Of a stretch of DNA of 64,000 bases, positions 55,693 to 64,000 are shown in pieces. The translations under genes and the position numbers were made by a program. Every line of letters begins with the position of its first letter. Position 1 is the first letter of the stretch. The notes under the pieces are model-generated. The model ran no database searches and was not told the origin of the DNA. It worked only from the letters and a program-made list of their open reading frames with translations. Source of the DNA: Nitratireductor sp. XY-223 (GTDB lineage: Bacteria > Pseudomonadota > Alphaproteobacteria > Rhizobiales > Rhizobiaceae); assembly GCF_004959855.1 (NCBI RefSeq), contig NZ_SPNT01000001.1:992001-1056000 (forward strand), written 5' to 3'.

Positions 55693-55708
55693 ACGCTATA
55701 TCTTGTGT
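55693..55708 (-). promoter_or_regulatory. NrdR box 1
   Basis: ACGCTATATCTTGTGT, one mismatch from the NrdR consensus ACACWATATMTWGTGT. It pairs with a second box 31 bases away, the usual spacing of three helical turns. Confidence 0.75.
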
Positions 55709-55723
55709 CGATATTTGCTGCAA

Positions 55724-55739
55724 ACACTAAAGATAGTAT
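55724..55739 (-). promoter_or_regulatory. NrdR box 2
   Basis: ACACTAAAGATAGTAT, three mismatches from the consensus. Weaker on its own, but convincing with box 1 at a 31-base offset ahead of nrdJ. Confidence 0.65.
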
Positions 55740-56138
55740 TAACAGCTTGTTTTCGCCAATCACGTTTTTTCCATTAGCCTCAGCCGTGAAACGCGCAAAA
55801 ACTCCCCGTGTCCCGAACTGGAAACCGACCCGTCAGGGACTTCATGTCCTTACACATTACAACTGATGATGATCTGCCTTGAACGCGCAGACCGCCGCTG
55901 CTGGAACAACGTCTGTACAGTACAACGCGACTCGTTTTCGACCGTCAAGGGCTTGATTGAGACAGAATTGTGAACACCAGATGTTGTGGGTGGGCGATGT
56001 GGAAAGCGGGGAAAGCGCAATGCCTTGAAAACCCCGCACTTGGCCACCCGTCAAGCGGATTCGAAGCCAAATATGTTGGCCAAAAAAATTTTGTGATGCA
56101 CAGCGTGCGCACCGTCCCTTGACAGTTCCGGGCGGGCG

Positions 56139-56167
56139 GGCCGGCGAATCACCCGCCGGCCGCTTTT
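56139..56167 (+). terminator. Hairpin with T tract on the plus strand
   Basis: Stem GGCCGGCG/CGCCGGCC with a seven-base loop, then GCTTTT. It reads as a plus-strand terminator although no plus-strand gene precedes it. Confidence 0.5.
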
Positions 56168-56198
56168 CAATTCAAGGTAGAAGAATTTACCGTCCGAT

Positions 56199-57113
56199 TC
56201 AGCTATTTCTTGCAAACTCGACGAGTTTTCCCGCCAGCAGCGGCCCGGCATCCTCCTGCAGGAAGTGGGAGGCGTTTTCAGTGATGAAGTGATTCTGCCC
56301 GGCGGTGCCCGGAACCAGCTTCTGAAAAACCTTCTCGCCGCCGTGCATGATGATGTCCTTGTCGGAAAAACAGGTCAGGAACGGCTTGTCGAACCGGCGC
56401 AGGCTCTCCCACGCGGCGCGCTGTGCGGGCGCCGCCGGATCCTCGGGGCTCGCCGGCACCAGCATCGGGAAGGCGCGGGCGCCCGCCTTGAAGCTCTCGT
56501 CGGGGAAGGGCGCGTCGTAGGCGGCAGCGACGGCCTCGGTCATGCCGCGCGCCGTGCCGCGCGAGACGATGCCGCCGATATTGAACTCCGGCGTCGTCTG
56601 GCTGTATTCGCGCCACTGCTTGAAGGCGTCGCCGAGATCCTGGTCGCCGGTCGGCAGCCCCGTGTTGCCGATCATCACGCGGGCAAAGAGCTCCGGCGAT
56701 TCGGCCACCAGGCGCAGGCCGATCAGCCCGCCCCAGTCCTGGCCGAAGAAGGTAATGTCCCTGAGATCGAGCGCCGCCATGAACTGCTTCATCCAGTCGA
56801 CATGGCCGAGATAGGAATAGGCGGCGCGGTCGTCGATCTTGTCGGACTTGCCGAAGCCGATGAAGTCGGGCGCCAGCACGCGAAAGCCGGCCGCGGCGAT
56901 CGGCGGGATCATCTTGCGGTAAAGATAGGACCAGGTCGGCTCGCCGTGCAGGAGCAGCACGGCCGGGCCGTCCTTCGGGCCCTCGTCGACATAATGCATG
57001 CGCAGGGCGCCGTGATCGCCGCCGTCGATTTCCAGGTAATTCGCCGCGAACGGATAGTCCGGCAGGTTCTCGAACCGGTCCTCCGGCGTGCGCAAGACGC
57101 GTGCGGTGCCCAT
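56199..57113 (-). CDS. Haloalkane dehalogenase-like alpha/beta hydrolase
   Basis: A 304-residue hydrolase of the DhlA/haloalkane dehalogenase subfamily. The oxyanion region is LLHGEPTWSYLYRKM. The nucleophile Asp126 lies in FFGQDWGGLIGLR and is followed by a Trp that in the family helps hold the halide. TCFSDKDIIMHGG carries the acid candidate, and ENASHFLQED the catalytic His. Dehalogenation is plausible but needs the second halide-binding residue to be confirmed; epoxide hydrolase activity cannot be excluded. ATG at 57113 follows GGGAGGAGTGTC. Confidence 0.88.
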   Translation of the reverse strand: MGTARVLRTPEDRFENLPDYPFAANYLEIDGGDHGALRMHYVDEGPKDGPAVLLLHGEPTWSYLYRKMIPPIAAAGFRVLAPDFIGFGKSDKIDDRAAYSYLGHVDWMKQFMAALDLRDITFFGQDWGGLIGLRLVAESPELFARVMIGNTGLPTGDQDLGDAFKQWREYSQTTPEFNIGGIVSRGTARGMTEAVAAAYDAPFPDESFKAGARAFPMLVPASPEDPAAPAQRAAWESLRRFDKPFLTCFSDKDIIMHGGEKVFQKLVPGTAGQNHFITENASHFLQEDAGPLLAGKLVEFARNS

Positions 57114-57183
57114 GACACTCCTCCCAATTTTGTTCAACCCTGAAATAGATAGGATTGGCCGGCCGACAATGCCAGTGCGGATC

Positions 57184-58407
57184 TCAGTCCGCGGCCGGGG
57201 CGAGGACGACCCGCCGCGCGGCCGAGGCGAGCGCAATGAGGAACAGCAGCGCACCGACCAGGAACCAGATGCCCGGAAGGTTGACGATCGGCGAGGGGCC
57301 GGAGACATGGGCCAGCATCATCGAAGCCGACAGCGGCCCGGCGATGATCGCCACGGAACCGATGCTGGCAAGCACGCCCTGCAGAAGGCCCTGATAATCG
57401 TCCGGCACGGTGCGTGAGCAGATGGCCTTCAGCGCCGGCTCCGCCAGTGCGCCGCCGACAATGTAGAGCGCGGTCAGCGGAAACAGCATCCAGCCGCGCT
57501 CGGCAATGCCGAACAGAAAGAGCGCGACGATGGCGACAAAATAGCCGAGCAGCACCACGCGGCGCTCGCCGAGCAGGCGCACGGAAGGGCCGACAAGCAG
57601 GCCCTGAACGATGATGAACATGACGCCGACAAAGGCCAGCGACAGCGCCGAGTCGCGCAATGTCCAGCCGAAGCGGAAATCGGTATAGAGCACCCAGATC
57701 GCCTCCAGGCCCCGGGCGGCGACGGCGGTCAGGAACAGTGCCAGGAAGAGCGGCAGCAGGACCGGGAAGCGGGTCATGTTGGCGAGCGCCCCGACCGGAT
57801 TGCTCTTCCACAGCCGACCGACCGGGCGCCGCTTCGAAGGATCGAGCGATTCCGGCAGCAGGAAGTACCCGTAGAGCGTATTGCCAAGACTGAGCAGCGC
57901 CGCGGCGACGAATGGCAGGCGGATATCGATCTCGCCGAGCAGGCCGCCGAGCGCCGGCCCGGCGATGAAGCCGATGCCGAAGGCAGCGCCGACAAGGCCG
58001 AAATTGCGGGCCCGGTTCTGCGGCGTCGAGATGTCGGCCATATAGGCGTTGGCGGTGGTGATGGTCGCGCCCAGCACACCGGAGATGAGACGCGCGGCCA
58101 GCAGCCACCAGTAGTCGGGTGCGACAGCGAGGATGGCGTAGTCGATCGCAAGGCCGGTCTGCGACAGGAGCAGCACCGGCCGGCGGCCGAAGGCGTCGGA
58201 CAGATTGCCCATCAAGGGCGAAAAGAGAAACTGCGCCAGCGCGTAGGCCGAGGCGAGCAGGCCGTACTGGAACGCGGCGGACGAGATGTTGCCGCCCTCG
58301 AAGGACTGCACCAGCTTGGGCAGGATCGGCCAGGCGAGGCCGACGCCCAGCATGTTGATGACGACGACGACGAATATGAATGCGACAGAGGCCTTTGTGC
58401 CCTTCAC
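57184..58407 (-). CDS. MFS transporter, TetA-like drug:proton antiporter family
   Basis: A 407-residue protein with 12 predicted transmembrane segments. The MFS signature [20 protein letters not shown] is in loop 2-3. Loop 4-5 has [19 protein letters not shown], the antiporter motif C type, and a late GNxSD-like region is absent. The closest relatives are TetA-like exporters. Substrate unknown; resistance cannot be inferred. It is separated from the dehalogenase-like gene by 70 bases on the same strand and may be co-transcribed. Confidence 0.9.
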   Translation of the reverse strand: MKGTKASVAFIFVVVVINMLGVGLAWPILPKLVQSFEGGNISSAAFQYGLLASAYALAQFLFSPLMGNLSDAFGRRPVLLLSQTGLAIDYAILAVAPDYWWLLAARLISGVLGATITTANAYMADISTPQNRARNFGLVGAAFGIGFIAGPALGGLLGEIDIRLPFVAAALLSLGNTLYGYFLLPESLDPSKRRPVGRLWKSNPVGALANMTRFPVLLPLFLALFLTAVAARGLEAIWVLYTDFRFGWTLRDSALSLAFVGVMFIIVQGLLVGPSVRLLGERRVVLLGYFVAIVALFLFGIAERGWMLFPLTALYIVGGALAEPALKAICSRTVPDDYQGLLQGVLASIGSVAIIAGPLSASMMLAHVSGPSPIVNLPGIWFLVGALLFLIALASAARRVVLAPAAD

Positions 58408-58429
58408 GGTACGCTAAACCAGACTTAAA

Positions 58430-58927
58430 CTAACCGGCGTGGTCCTTGGCGATGGGCTCCTGATAGGCAAAGCCCATGTCCCACGGAAAATAAATCCAAG
58501 TATCCTGGCTAACCTCCGTCACGAATGTGTCGACCATGGGACGGCCCTTGGGTTTTGCGTAAACGGTAGCGAAATGCGCCTTCGGCAACATGGCGCGAAC
58601 GATTTCGGCCGTCTTGCCGGTATCGGTCAGGTCATCGACGATCAGCACATCCTCGCCATCGGCGGACGACAACTCCTGGCAGATTTCCTTCAGCACGGTC
58701 ATTTCGCCCTGGCTGGTATAGTCGTGATAGGAGGCGACGCAGACGGTCTCGATGACGCGGATATTCAGCTCCCGGGCGACAATCGCCGCCGGCACCAGCC
58801 CGCCGCGGGTAATGCAGACGATGCCGCGCCACTTTTTCTCCGAACCCGAAATGCGCCAGGCCAGGGCCCGCGCGTCGCGGTGGAACTGATCCCAGGATAC
58901 GGGGAAGGATTTTTCGGGAAGGGACAT
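58430..58927 (-). CDS. gpt: Xanthine phosphoribosyltransferase
   Basis: Salvages xanthine (and guanine) to nucleotide with PRPP. The 165-residue protein has the PRPP-binding motif [20 protein letters not shown]. The early [21 protein letters not shown] and a [13 protein letters not shown]-terminus match bacterial XGPRT. It sits 22 bases upstream of the MFS transporter in the same orientation, so co-transcription is likely. Confidence 0.93.
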   Translation of the reverse strand: MSLPEKSFPVSWDQFHRDARALAWRISGSEKKWRGIVCITRGGLVPAAIVARELNIRVIETVCVASYHDYTSQGEMTVLKEICQELSSADGEDVLIVDDLTDTGKTAEIVRAMLPKAHFATVYAKPKGRPMVDTFVTEVSQDTWIYFPWDMGFAYQEPIAKDHAG

Positions 58928-59069
58928 GGCGGGGGCACTCCTGGCGCAAATCTGGCGTCAAAGCCGCGTTGATCTCGTGCCGCGGCTTTAGCCGGGAATG
59001 CAATAGCAGCGCAAGAGGCCGGCCCAGTCAACCGCCAGGCCGGCCTGCCGGATCAGCTGTCCACGCAGA

Positions 59070-59909
59070 TCAGCGTGACATCAGCGTCAGGTTCGGCATC
59101 GACTGCAGCATGGTGCGGGTCACGCCGCCGAACAGGTATTCGCGCAGCCGCGACTTGCTGTAGGCGCCCATGACCAGGAGGTCCGCGCCCGTGTCGGCCA
59201 TGCGGTTCTGGATGATGGCGGCGGCCGGCAGTCCATCGGAGATTTCCGTGTTGACGGACACATTCGCACCGTGACGGGTCAGCGCCGCGGCGATCTCGGC
59301 GCCGGCCATGGCCTTGCTCTGCTCGGCGTTTTCCTCCGGATCGACGGAGAGGATCTCGACGCTTTCGGCGGCGGTGAGGAGGGGCAGGGCGTCCCATACC
59401 GCGCGGGCCGCCTCGCGCGAACCGTTCCATCCGACGATCGCCTGTTTTATGGGCTCGGCCTTGCGGTTGATATAGGGAACGAACAGGACCGGGCGTCCGC
59501 CCTCGAGCACCAATGCCTCCAGGTCGGCGAAATCCTCTTCCTTTTCCTCCTCGTGCTGGCGCACCACAACGATGTCGGCGCAGCGCGCGCTCGACAGCGC
59601 CGACAGGGCGTTGTCGCCGGACAGCGAACGGATCGGCCGCCATTCCCAGGAAACGCCTTCGCGCTCGCATTTCTCCTTGAACTTCGCGCCCATTTCGCTC
59701 ATGCGCACGTCGATCTCTTCCTGGTCGACATTGAAGACGCTGGCGTCGGGGATCTCGATCGGCGCGGCGTAGGAGACCTTCACCGCGGCTTCCGCATGCA
59801 AGCCGATCAGGTGCGAGCCGAAGGTGCGTGTCAGCTGCAGCGCTTCGTCCAGAACATGGTCGCAATCCTCTTCGCTGCGCAGGATCACCAAAACGGTCTT
59901 GTAAGGCAT
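59070..59909 (-). CDS. Universal stress protein family, double UspA-like
   Basis: A 279-residue protein with the length of a tandem Usp. The N-terminal half starts YKTVLVILRSEEDCDHVLDE. The C-terminal half holds IKQAIVGWNGSREAARAVWD and ends with the nucleotide-binding motif DLLVMGAYSKSRLREYLFGG then VTRTML. Usp proteins bind ATP and act in stress survival. Clearly monocistronic, divergent from the DUF1127 gene. Confidence 0.92.
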   Translation of the reverse strand: MPYKTVLVILRSEEDCDHVLDEALQLTRTFGSHLIGLHAEAAVKVSYAAPIEIPDASVFNVDQEEIDVRMSEMGAKFKEKCEREGVSWEWRPIRSLSGDNALSALSSARCADIVVVRQHEEEKEEDFADLEALVLEGGRPVLFVPYINRKAEPIKQAIVGWNGSREAARAVWDALPLLTAAESVEILSVDPEENAEQSKAMAGAEIAAALTRHGANVSVNTEISDGLPAAAIIQNRMADTGADLLVMGAYSKSRLREYLFGGVTRTMLQSMPNLTLMSR

Positions 59910-60198
59910 GCTCGTCTCCCTCGGGTCTCAGATAAGAACGCGGCTGCGGGCGGTCCGCCCCGCGATCCGGTGGCGGTACCTTTACAGATATAGCCCTCCG
60001 GCGCGTTGATTTCTGTCAATTCGAGCACGACGGGCCTAGTGCTTTCGTCGCATGGTCTCCGCGCCGGCGCCTGCGCGTTGTGCAATGCAAAAAACGCAGA
60101 GCTCCCTTGCAGACAAAACACTGCAAATTCAGCACCTAACGCCCCATATGGCGTTACGAATTACACGAAACGTGGACCAGCCGGAAAAGGAAAACAAA

Positions 60199-60351
60199 AT
60201 GAAGTCCGTATTCAAGAACCTGCAGCAGCGCCGCGCCCACAACCGGGCCTGCCGCGAACTCAGCAACCTCTCGGATCGCGAGCTTGCCGATCTCGGCATC
60301 TTCCGGGCCGACATTCCGAGCGTCGTCGCAGGCAACCGCCACCTCGACTAA
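60199..60351 (+). CDS. DUF1127 small protein
   Basis: A 50-residue protein with the DUF1127 core, RACRELSNLSDRELADLGI, and an N-terminal basic segment. Rhizobial DUF1127 proteins are tiny regulatory factors in phosphate, carbon or RNA metabolism. ATG at 60199 follows GGAAAAGGAAAACAAA, a purine-rich ribosome site. A strong terminator follows. Confidence 0.9.
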   Translation: MKSVFKNLQQRRAHNRACRELSNLSDRELADLGIFRADIPSVVAGNRHLD

Positions 60352-60376
60352 CCGGCAATGAAAGTTGCACAATCAG

Positions 60377-60403
60377 ACCGCCCATTCGCTGGGCGGTTTT
60401 TTT
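60377..60403 (+). terminator. Intrinsic terminator after DUF1127 gene
   Basis: Perfect 8-base stem ACCGCCCA/TGGGCGGT with TTCGC loop, followed by a run of Ts. It stands between the DUF1127 gene and the end of the convergent CinA-like gene. Confidence 0.88.
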
Positions 60404-60410
60404 GTGTCCG

Positions 60411-61172
60411 CTACCGCTGCACCTTGGTCGATTGCGCGGCGCTGATTTCGGAAAGCATTGCGTTGACCGCCAGCACAGCCCTGTCGATGGCCTCGGTGTC
60501 GCGGGAGCGCACGACGATCTGCGTCGAATAGGTCTCGCCGTCGAATTTCGGGTAGGAGCCGATGACCGTATCCGGATGATCGTTCTGGATGGCCTCGAGG
60601 CCCTCGCCGATCGTTCCTTCGCCGTAGGGGCAGTCGACAATCCGAGAGTGGATGACCGCACCGGTTTCCAGCCGCGGCAGCAGCCAGTCGAGCATCGCCT
60701 GGAAAATCGAGGGAACGCCCGCCATGACATGGACATTGCCGATGGTGAAGCCGGGGGCCACGGAAACGCGGTTGCGGATATGGGCGGCGCCGCGCGGCAT
60801 GCGCGCCATCCGCTTGCGGGCCTCGGTGAACTTCATGTCGCGGGCCTCGTAGACCGCGCCCATGATCCTGAGCGCCTCGTCGTCATATTCGCACGGAACG
60901 CCGAAGGCCGCCGAGATCGCCTCGGCGGTGATGTCGTCATGGGTCGGGCCGATGCCGCCGGAGGTGAAGACATAGGTATAGCGCTCGCGCAGCGCGTTGA
61001 CCGCGGCGACGATGTCGGCCTCATCGTCGCCGACGATGCGCACTTCCTTCAACTCGATGCCCGCGGTTGTCAGCATGTCGGCAAGGTGCGCGATGTTCTT
61101 GTCCTTGGTCTTCCCGGAAAGCAGTTCGTCGCCGATCGCGACCATTGCCGCCGTTACGATTTTTTCTGACAT
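60411..61172 (-). CDS. CinA-like molybdopterin-binding-domain protein
   Basis: A 253-residue protein with the MoaB/CinA molybdopterin-binding fold: AAMVAIGDELLSGKTKDKN, YVFTSGGIGPTHDDIT, and VHVMAGVPSIFQAML. It lacks the C-terminal CinA deamidase domain, as in many alphaproteobacterial 'competence/damage-inducible protein A' forms. Possible roles are nicotinamide-nucleotide-related hydrolysis or cofactor metabolism. ATG at 61172; divergent from the LysR gene. Confidence 0.9.
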   Translation of the reverse strand: MSEKIVTAAMVAIGDELLSGKTKDKNIAHLADMLTTAGIELKEVRIVGDDEADIVAAVNALRERYTYVFTSGGIGPTHDDITAEAISAAFGVPCEYDDEALRIMGAVYEARDMKFTEARKRMARMPRGAAHIRNRVSVAPGFTIGNVHVMAGVPSIFQAMLDWLLPRLETGAVIHSRIVDCPYGEGTIGEGLEAIQNDHPDTVIGSYPKFDGETYSTQIVVRSRDTEAIDRAVLAVNAMLSEISAAQSTKVQR

Positions 61173-61301
61173 GCGTACCCTTGTCCTCAACGCCGGTTCA
61201 GCCCTCACAGGTAGCGCGCATCGGGACGGCCCGCAAGAAGATGTGGCCGAATGTGCGGAACGGTGTATCTTGGCGGCGCCGATATCGACCGGAAAGAAGC
61301 G

Positions 61302-62183
61302 ATGACTTTTGAGCAGCTTAGGACTTTTCTGTGGGTGGCGCGCCTGGGCGGCGTGCGTCGTGCGGCCGAGCAGATGAACCTCTCGCAGCCCGCGGTCTCG
61401 GCGCGGATCGCGGCGCTGGAAACCGCACTCGGCGCTACGCTGTTCGACCGCGCGCAAAGCGGCATGCGCCTGACGAAACGCGGCGATAAGCTGCTGGGCT
61501 ACGCCGAACAGATCCACCGCATCCAGGAGGACATCAAGGCCGATATCGTCGATCCGGCGGGGCTCGAAGGCCAGTTGCGGGTCGGCGTGTCGGAAACCGT
61601 CGTGCAGTCCTGGCTCCCGGAATTCGTGGCCGGCCTGCGCGCGGAATACCCGCTGGTCGATGTCGAGATCACCGTTGACGTTTCGCACAATCTGCGCGAC
61701 CAGCTTCTGAACCGGTCGTTGGACCTCGCAATCCTCATGGGGCCGATCTCCGAATTCAGCGTCGACAATATCGAGCTGCCGTCGTTCGACCTTGCCTGGA
61801 TCAAATCGCCTTCGCTGCGCTTCGACGGCGCGGATACGGAAATCCTGCGCACCACGCCGGTCATTACCTATGCCCGCAACACGCGGCCCTATCAGGACCT
61901 GAAGGTCAAGCTGCTCGAACGCTATGGCGGCGATGTGCGCCTGTTTCCCGCTTCGTCACTTTCGGCCTGTATCCGCATGGTGGCGACGGGCCTCGGCGTC
62001 GGCGCCTTTCCCGTCCACCTGATCAGGGGTCAGATCGAAAGCGGGGAGCTCGAGGCCTTCGATCCGGGCTGGCGGCCCGATACGCTGCGGTTCACCGCAT
62101 CGTATCTGGGCGAGCCGAAAAGCCACCTCGCGGAGCGGGCGGCGCATATCGCGCGGGACGTCGCGACCGCCCATATGGGATGA
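61302..62183 (+). CDS. LysR-family transcriptional regulator
   Basis: A 293-residue LysR protein. The N-terminal winged helix is EQLRTFLWVARLGGVRRAAE and NLSQPAVSARIAALE (about 1-60). The effector domain follows, with GQLRVGVSETVVQSWLPEFV, DLAILMGPISEFS, and VATGLGVGAFPVHLI. The 111-base gap downstream leads to a hydro-lyase and TRAP genes on the same strand, which are the likely targets. The inducer is unknown. Confidence 0.93.
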   Translation: MTFEQLRTFLWVARLGGVRRAAEQMNLSQPAVSARIAALETALGATLFDRAQSGMRLTKRGDKLLGYAEQIHRIQEDIKADIVDPAGLEGQLRVGVSETVVQSWLPEFVAGLRAEYPLVDVEITVDVSHNLRDQLLNRSLDLAILMGPISEFSVDNIELPSFDLAWIKSPSLRFDGADTEILRTTPVITYARNTRPYQDLKVKLLERYGGDVRLFPASSLSACIRMVATGLGVGAFPVHLIRGQIESGELEAFDPGWRPDTLRFTASYLGEPKSHLAERAAHIARDVATAHMG

Positions 62184-62232
62184 TCACAATTTTCGATCAA
62201 AAGTGAAAGAAAATTACAATTTGACGTGATCA
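62181..62232. promoter_or_regulatory. Dyad in the LysR/hydro-lyase gap
   Basis: TGATCAC at 62181-62187 and GTGATCA at 62226-62232 are exact inverted repeats, 38 bases apart, in an AT-rich gap upstream of the hydro-lyase gene. Candidate binding site for the LysR regulator or another dimeric factor. The left arm overlaps the LysR stop codon. Confidence 0.4.
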
Positions 62233-62294
62233 TGCCAATTGCGAATGATCTGTGACCAACCAAAAGCCGGACGGCCGGCGTCACAGAGGCACGC

Positions 62295-63122
62295 ATGACA
62301 TTGGCGCAAAACTACGACGAACTGCGGAACCTGCCGACGGCATCGCTGCGCGAGATCATCCGGTCCGGGCTATACAGCGGCCACACGGCCGGGCTGGCGC
62401 CGGGACGCCTGCAGGCCAACATCGTTATCCTGCCCGAGGATTTTGCCGTCGACTTCCTGCGCTTTTGCCAGCGCAACGCCAAGGCCTGCCCGCTCGTCGG
62501 CGTCTCCGACAGGGCGAACCCGATGATGCATACGCTGGGAGCCGAGATCGACATCCGGACCGACGTTCCGTCCTACCGGATTTACCGCGATGGCACGGCG
62601 CAGGAGGAAGTCTCCGACATTCGCGAGTACTGGCGCGACGATCTCGTGGCCTTCGCGCTCGGCTGCTCGTTCACTTTCGAGCGCGCGCTGATGGCGGATG
62701 GCATCCGCCTGCAGCATATCGAGAAGAACATCACGGTCCCGATGTACCGCACGTCGATACCGACCGAGCCCGCCGGGCCTTTTTCCGGAGGCGTCGTTGT
62801 CTCCATGCGGCCGATCAAGAGGGACGATGTCGAGCGGGCGGCCGCCATATCGGCGCGGTATCCGTTTGCCCATGGCGGGCCGCTGCATGTCGGCCCGGCC
62901 GAGGCGATCGGCATCGATGCGCTCGACCGGCCGGACTGGGGCGAGGCCTGCACGATCGGAGACGACGAGGTGCCGGTCTTCTGGGCCTGCGGGGTGACGC
63001 CGCAGAACGCCGTGCTGAACGCCCGTCCTCAGATCTGCATCACCCACAAGCCGGGCTGCATGCTGATCACCGATATCGATGAGAGCCAGGAAGTTCCGGT
63101 CTACAGGCCGGCAAATGCGTAA
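62295..63122 (+). CDS. DUF1445 putative hydro-lyase
   Basis: A 275-residue protein of the DUF1445 / D-glutamate cyclase-like family. Family motifs are LREIIRSGLYSGHTAGLAPG, DFLRFCQRNAKACPLVGVSD, and VAFALGCSFTFERALMADGI; HKPGCMLITDID closes it. These proteins often accompany uptake systems for organic acids; the reaction here is not known. ATG at 62295. A TRAP solute-binding gene begins 57 bases after its stop, so an operon is likely. Confidence 0.88.
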   Translation: MTLAQNYDELRNLPTASLREIIRSGLYSGHTAGLAPGRLQANIVILPEDFAVDFLRFCQRNAKACPLVGVSDRANPMMHTLGAEIDIRTDVPSYRIYRDGTAQEEVSDIREYWRDDLVAFALGCSFTFERALMADGIRLQHIEKNITVPMYRTSIPTEPAGPFSGGVVVSMRPIKRDDVERAAAISARYPFAHGGPLHVGPAEAIGIDALDRPDWGEACTIGDDEVPVFWACGVTPQNAVLNARPQICITHKPGCMLITDIDESQEVPVYRPANA

Positions 63123-63179
63123 TCCACGAAGCAACGTGAAATGACAGGAAACCGGATGATGAAGGAAGGAGCACATCCC

Positions 63180-64000
63180 ATGAAACTCTTGAAAACACTC
63201 GCCGCCGGCGTTGGCCTTGCCGCCATGCTCGCGACGGCGACCCAGGCTGCCGACAAGCCTGTGACCGTGAAGGCCGTCGGCACCTGGGGCAGCCTTACGA
63301 ACTACCAGAAACACGAGGGCCCGTTCTGGAACGACCATATCAGCGAGGCGACCGGCGGGCAGATCGTCGGCGAGATCAGGCCGCAGACGGAACTCGGCCT
63401 GAAGGGCTTCGAGATTATGCGTCTCGTCAAGAACGGCGTCTTCGACTACGCCTTCGGCCTTCCGGGCTACGTGGCCGCGGAGAACGCCGTGTTCGAGGGC
63501 GCCGATCTTTCGTCGCTGACCCAGGATATCGAGACGCAGCGGAAAGTTGCCGAGGCCTATTTCCCGACCCTCGAGAAGGCCTTTGCCGAGATCTACAACG
63601 CCAAGCTCCTGCAGCTTTATCCGTTTCCGAGCCAGACGCTCTGGTGCAACGGTGAGGTTTCCGGCCTCGATGACCTCAACGGCAAGAAGATCCGCGTCTA
63701 TGCGACGACGCTGGGCGATTTTGTCGAAGGTGCCGGCGGCACCTCAGTGACCGTGCCGTTCGCCGAGGTCATTCCGGCGCTCGAGAAGGGCGTCGTCGAT
63801 TGCGGGATCACCGGAACCATGTCCGCCTACAAGGCCAAGTGGCACCAGGTGGCCACCCATGCCTACACGCTGCGCGTCGGCTGGGGCCTGGCGTTCGGCG
63901 CCATGAACATGGACAAGTGGAATTCGCTTTCGCCGGATCAGCAGGCGACATTGAAGAAGGAACTCGACACGCTGACCGATGCCATGTGGATGGAAACGGC
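63180..64000 (+). CDS. TRAP transporter solute-binding protein (cut by window edge)
   Basis: At least 273 residues of a DctP-type periplasmic binding protein. The signal peptide is LKTLAAGVGLAAMLATATQA. The mature part starts KPVTVKAVGTWGSLTNYQKH. Family landmarks are GEIRPQTELGLKGFEIMRLV, LNGKKIRVYATTLGDFVE and VIPALEKGVVDCGITGT. TRAP systems import organic acids with a sodium gradient; membrane subunits should follow beyond the window. ATG at 63180 has AGGAAGGAGCAC ahead of it; an ATG eight codons earlier is also in frame. Confidence 0.9.
   Translation, partial: MKLLKTLAAGVGLAAMLATATQAADKPVTVKAVGTWGSLTNYQKHEGPFWNDHISEATGGQIVGEIRPQTELGLKGFEIMRLVKNGVFDYAFGLPGYVAAENAVFEGADLSSLTQDIETQRKVAEAYFPTLEKAFAEIYNAKLLQLYPFPSQTLWCNGEVSGLDDLNGKKIRVYATTLGDFVEGAGGTSVTVPFAEVIPALEKGVVDCGITGTMSAYKAKWHQVATHAYTLRVGWGLAFGAMNMDKWNSLSPDQQATLKKELDTLTDAMWMET

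Larger units (their letters stand above)
55546..56198. other. 653-base gap: NrdR boxes and unexplained sequence
   Basis: The right part of the nrdJ promoter region, including two NrdR boxes, reaches about 55,740. From about 55,780 to 56,160 there is no credible gene. A plus-strand hairpin with a T tract near 56,139-56,167 ends it, hinting at an unannotated plus-strand transcript. Confidence 0.5.

Noticed and set aside
55546-55850. Cobalamin riboswitch ahead of nrdJ
   Set aside because: No B12-box-like sequence was found on the minus strand in the leader; NrdR boxes explain the gap better.
55850-56054. Two 65-residue minus-strand frames in the nrdJ upstream gap
   Set aside because: No ribosome site, odd composition and mutual overlap in different frames.

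Overview
The window looks like a chromosomal segment of a high-GC alphaproteobacterium, most likely of the order Hyphomicrobiales (Rhizobiales). This rests on gene order and gene content, not on a marker gene. The evidence is the leftward run pyrB, pyrC-like, plsY, dprA, topA, rnr; gatCA; a DUF6105-type small protein beside ruvX; a cobalamin-dependent (class II) ribonucleotide reductase; a DUF1127 protein; and Pho, NrdR and Zur sites of the kind known from this group. No rRNA, tRNA, CRISPR array, transposase or integrase was recognised.

Region 1 (1-26,400) is mostly core. It carries the pyrimidine/phospholipid/DNA-processing cluster (minus strand), an AidB-like acyl-CoA dehydrogenase, an AEC transporter, ruvX, an UPF0173 hydrolase and gatC-gatA. 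These are followed by a thioesterase, an ankyrin protein, a dienelactone hydrolase/DUF1194 pair and a Tat-exported PhoX phosphatase behind a clear Pho box. Next come a membrane protein gene split by a probable frameshift, a PLP-dependent sulfur-amino-acid enzyme and a compact transcription unit. That unit has its own promoter, a 25-residue ORF and a strong terminator.

Region 2 (26,400-47,720) is a patchwork of small secreted, lipoprotein and membrane genes between enzymes: a GPAT-like acyltransferase, a DUF900 hydrolase, a phosphodiesterase, a Popeye-domain protein, an ATP-grasp protein, a formyltransferase, hemolysin III and Zur-controlled zinT. Its striking property is that ends of resident genes recur nearby as short direct repeats or fragments, with one or two accessory genes in between. 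This happens at 28.8/29.2, 34.7/36.3, 38.5/39.8 and 44.3/45.6/47.5 kb. No mobility gene accompanies them.

Region 3 (47,720-51,700) is AT-richer and reads as a small island. It holds an Mrr-N-like winged-helix protein behind a palindrome, a leader with two strong hairpins, two tiny conserved-looking proteins, a membrane protein translationally coupled to a radical SAM protein, and a convergent HNH endonuclease. This is the best candidate for an undescribed functional system, possibly defence-related, though that role is inference.

Region 4 (51,700-64,000) returns to housekeeping and metabolism: nrdJ with a tandem pair of NrdR boxes, a haloalkane-dehalogenase-like hydrolase, an MFS transporter, xanthine phosphoribosyltransferase, a universal stress protein, DUF1127, a CinA-like protein, and a LysR gene. 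Downstream of the LysR gene lie a DUF1445 hydro-lyase and a TRAP solute-binding protein that runs off the window end.
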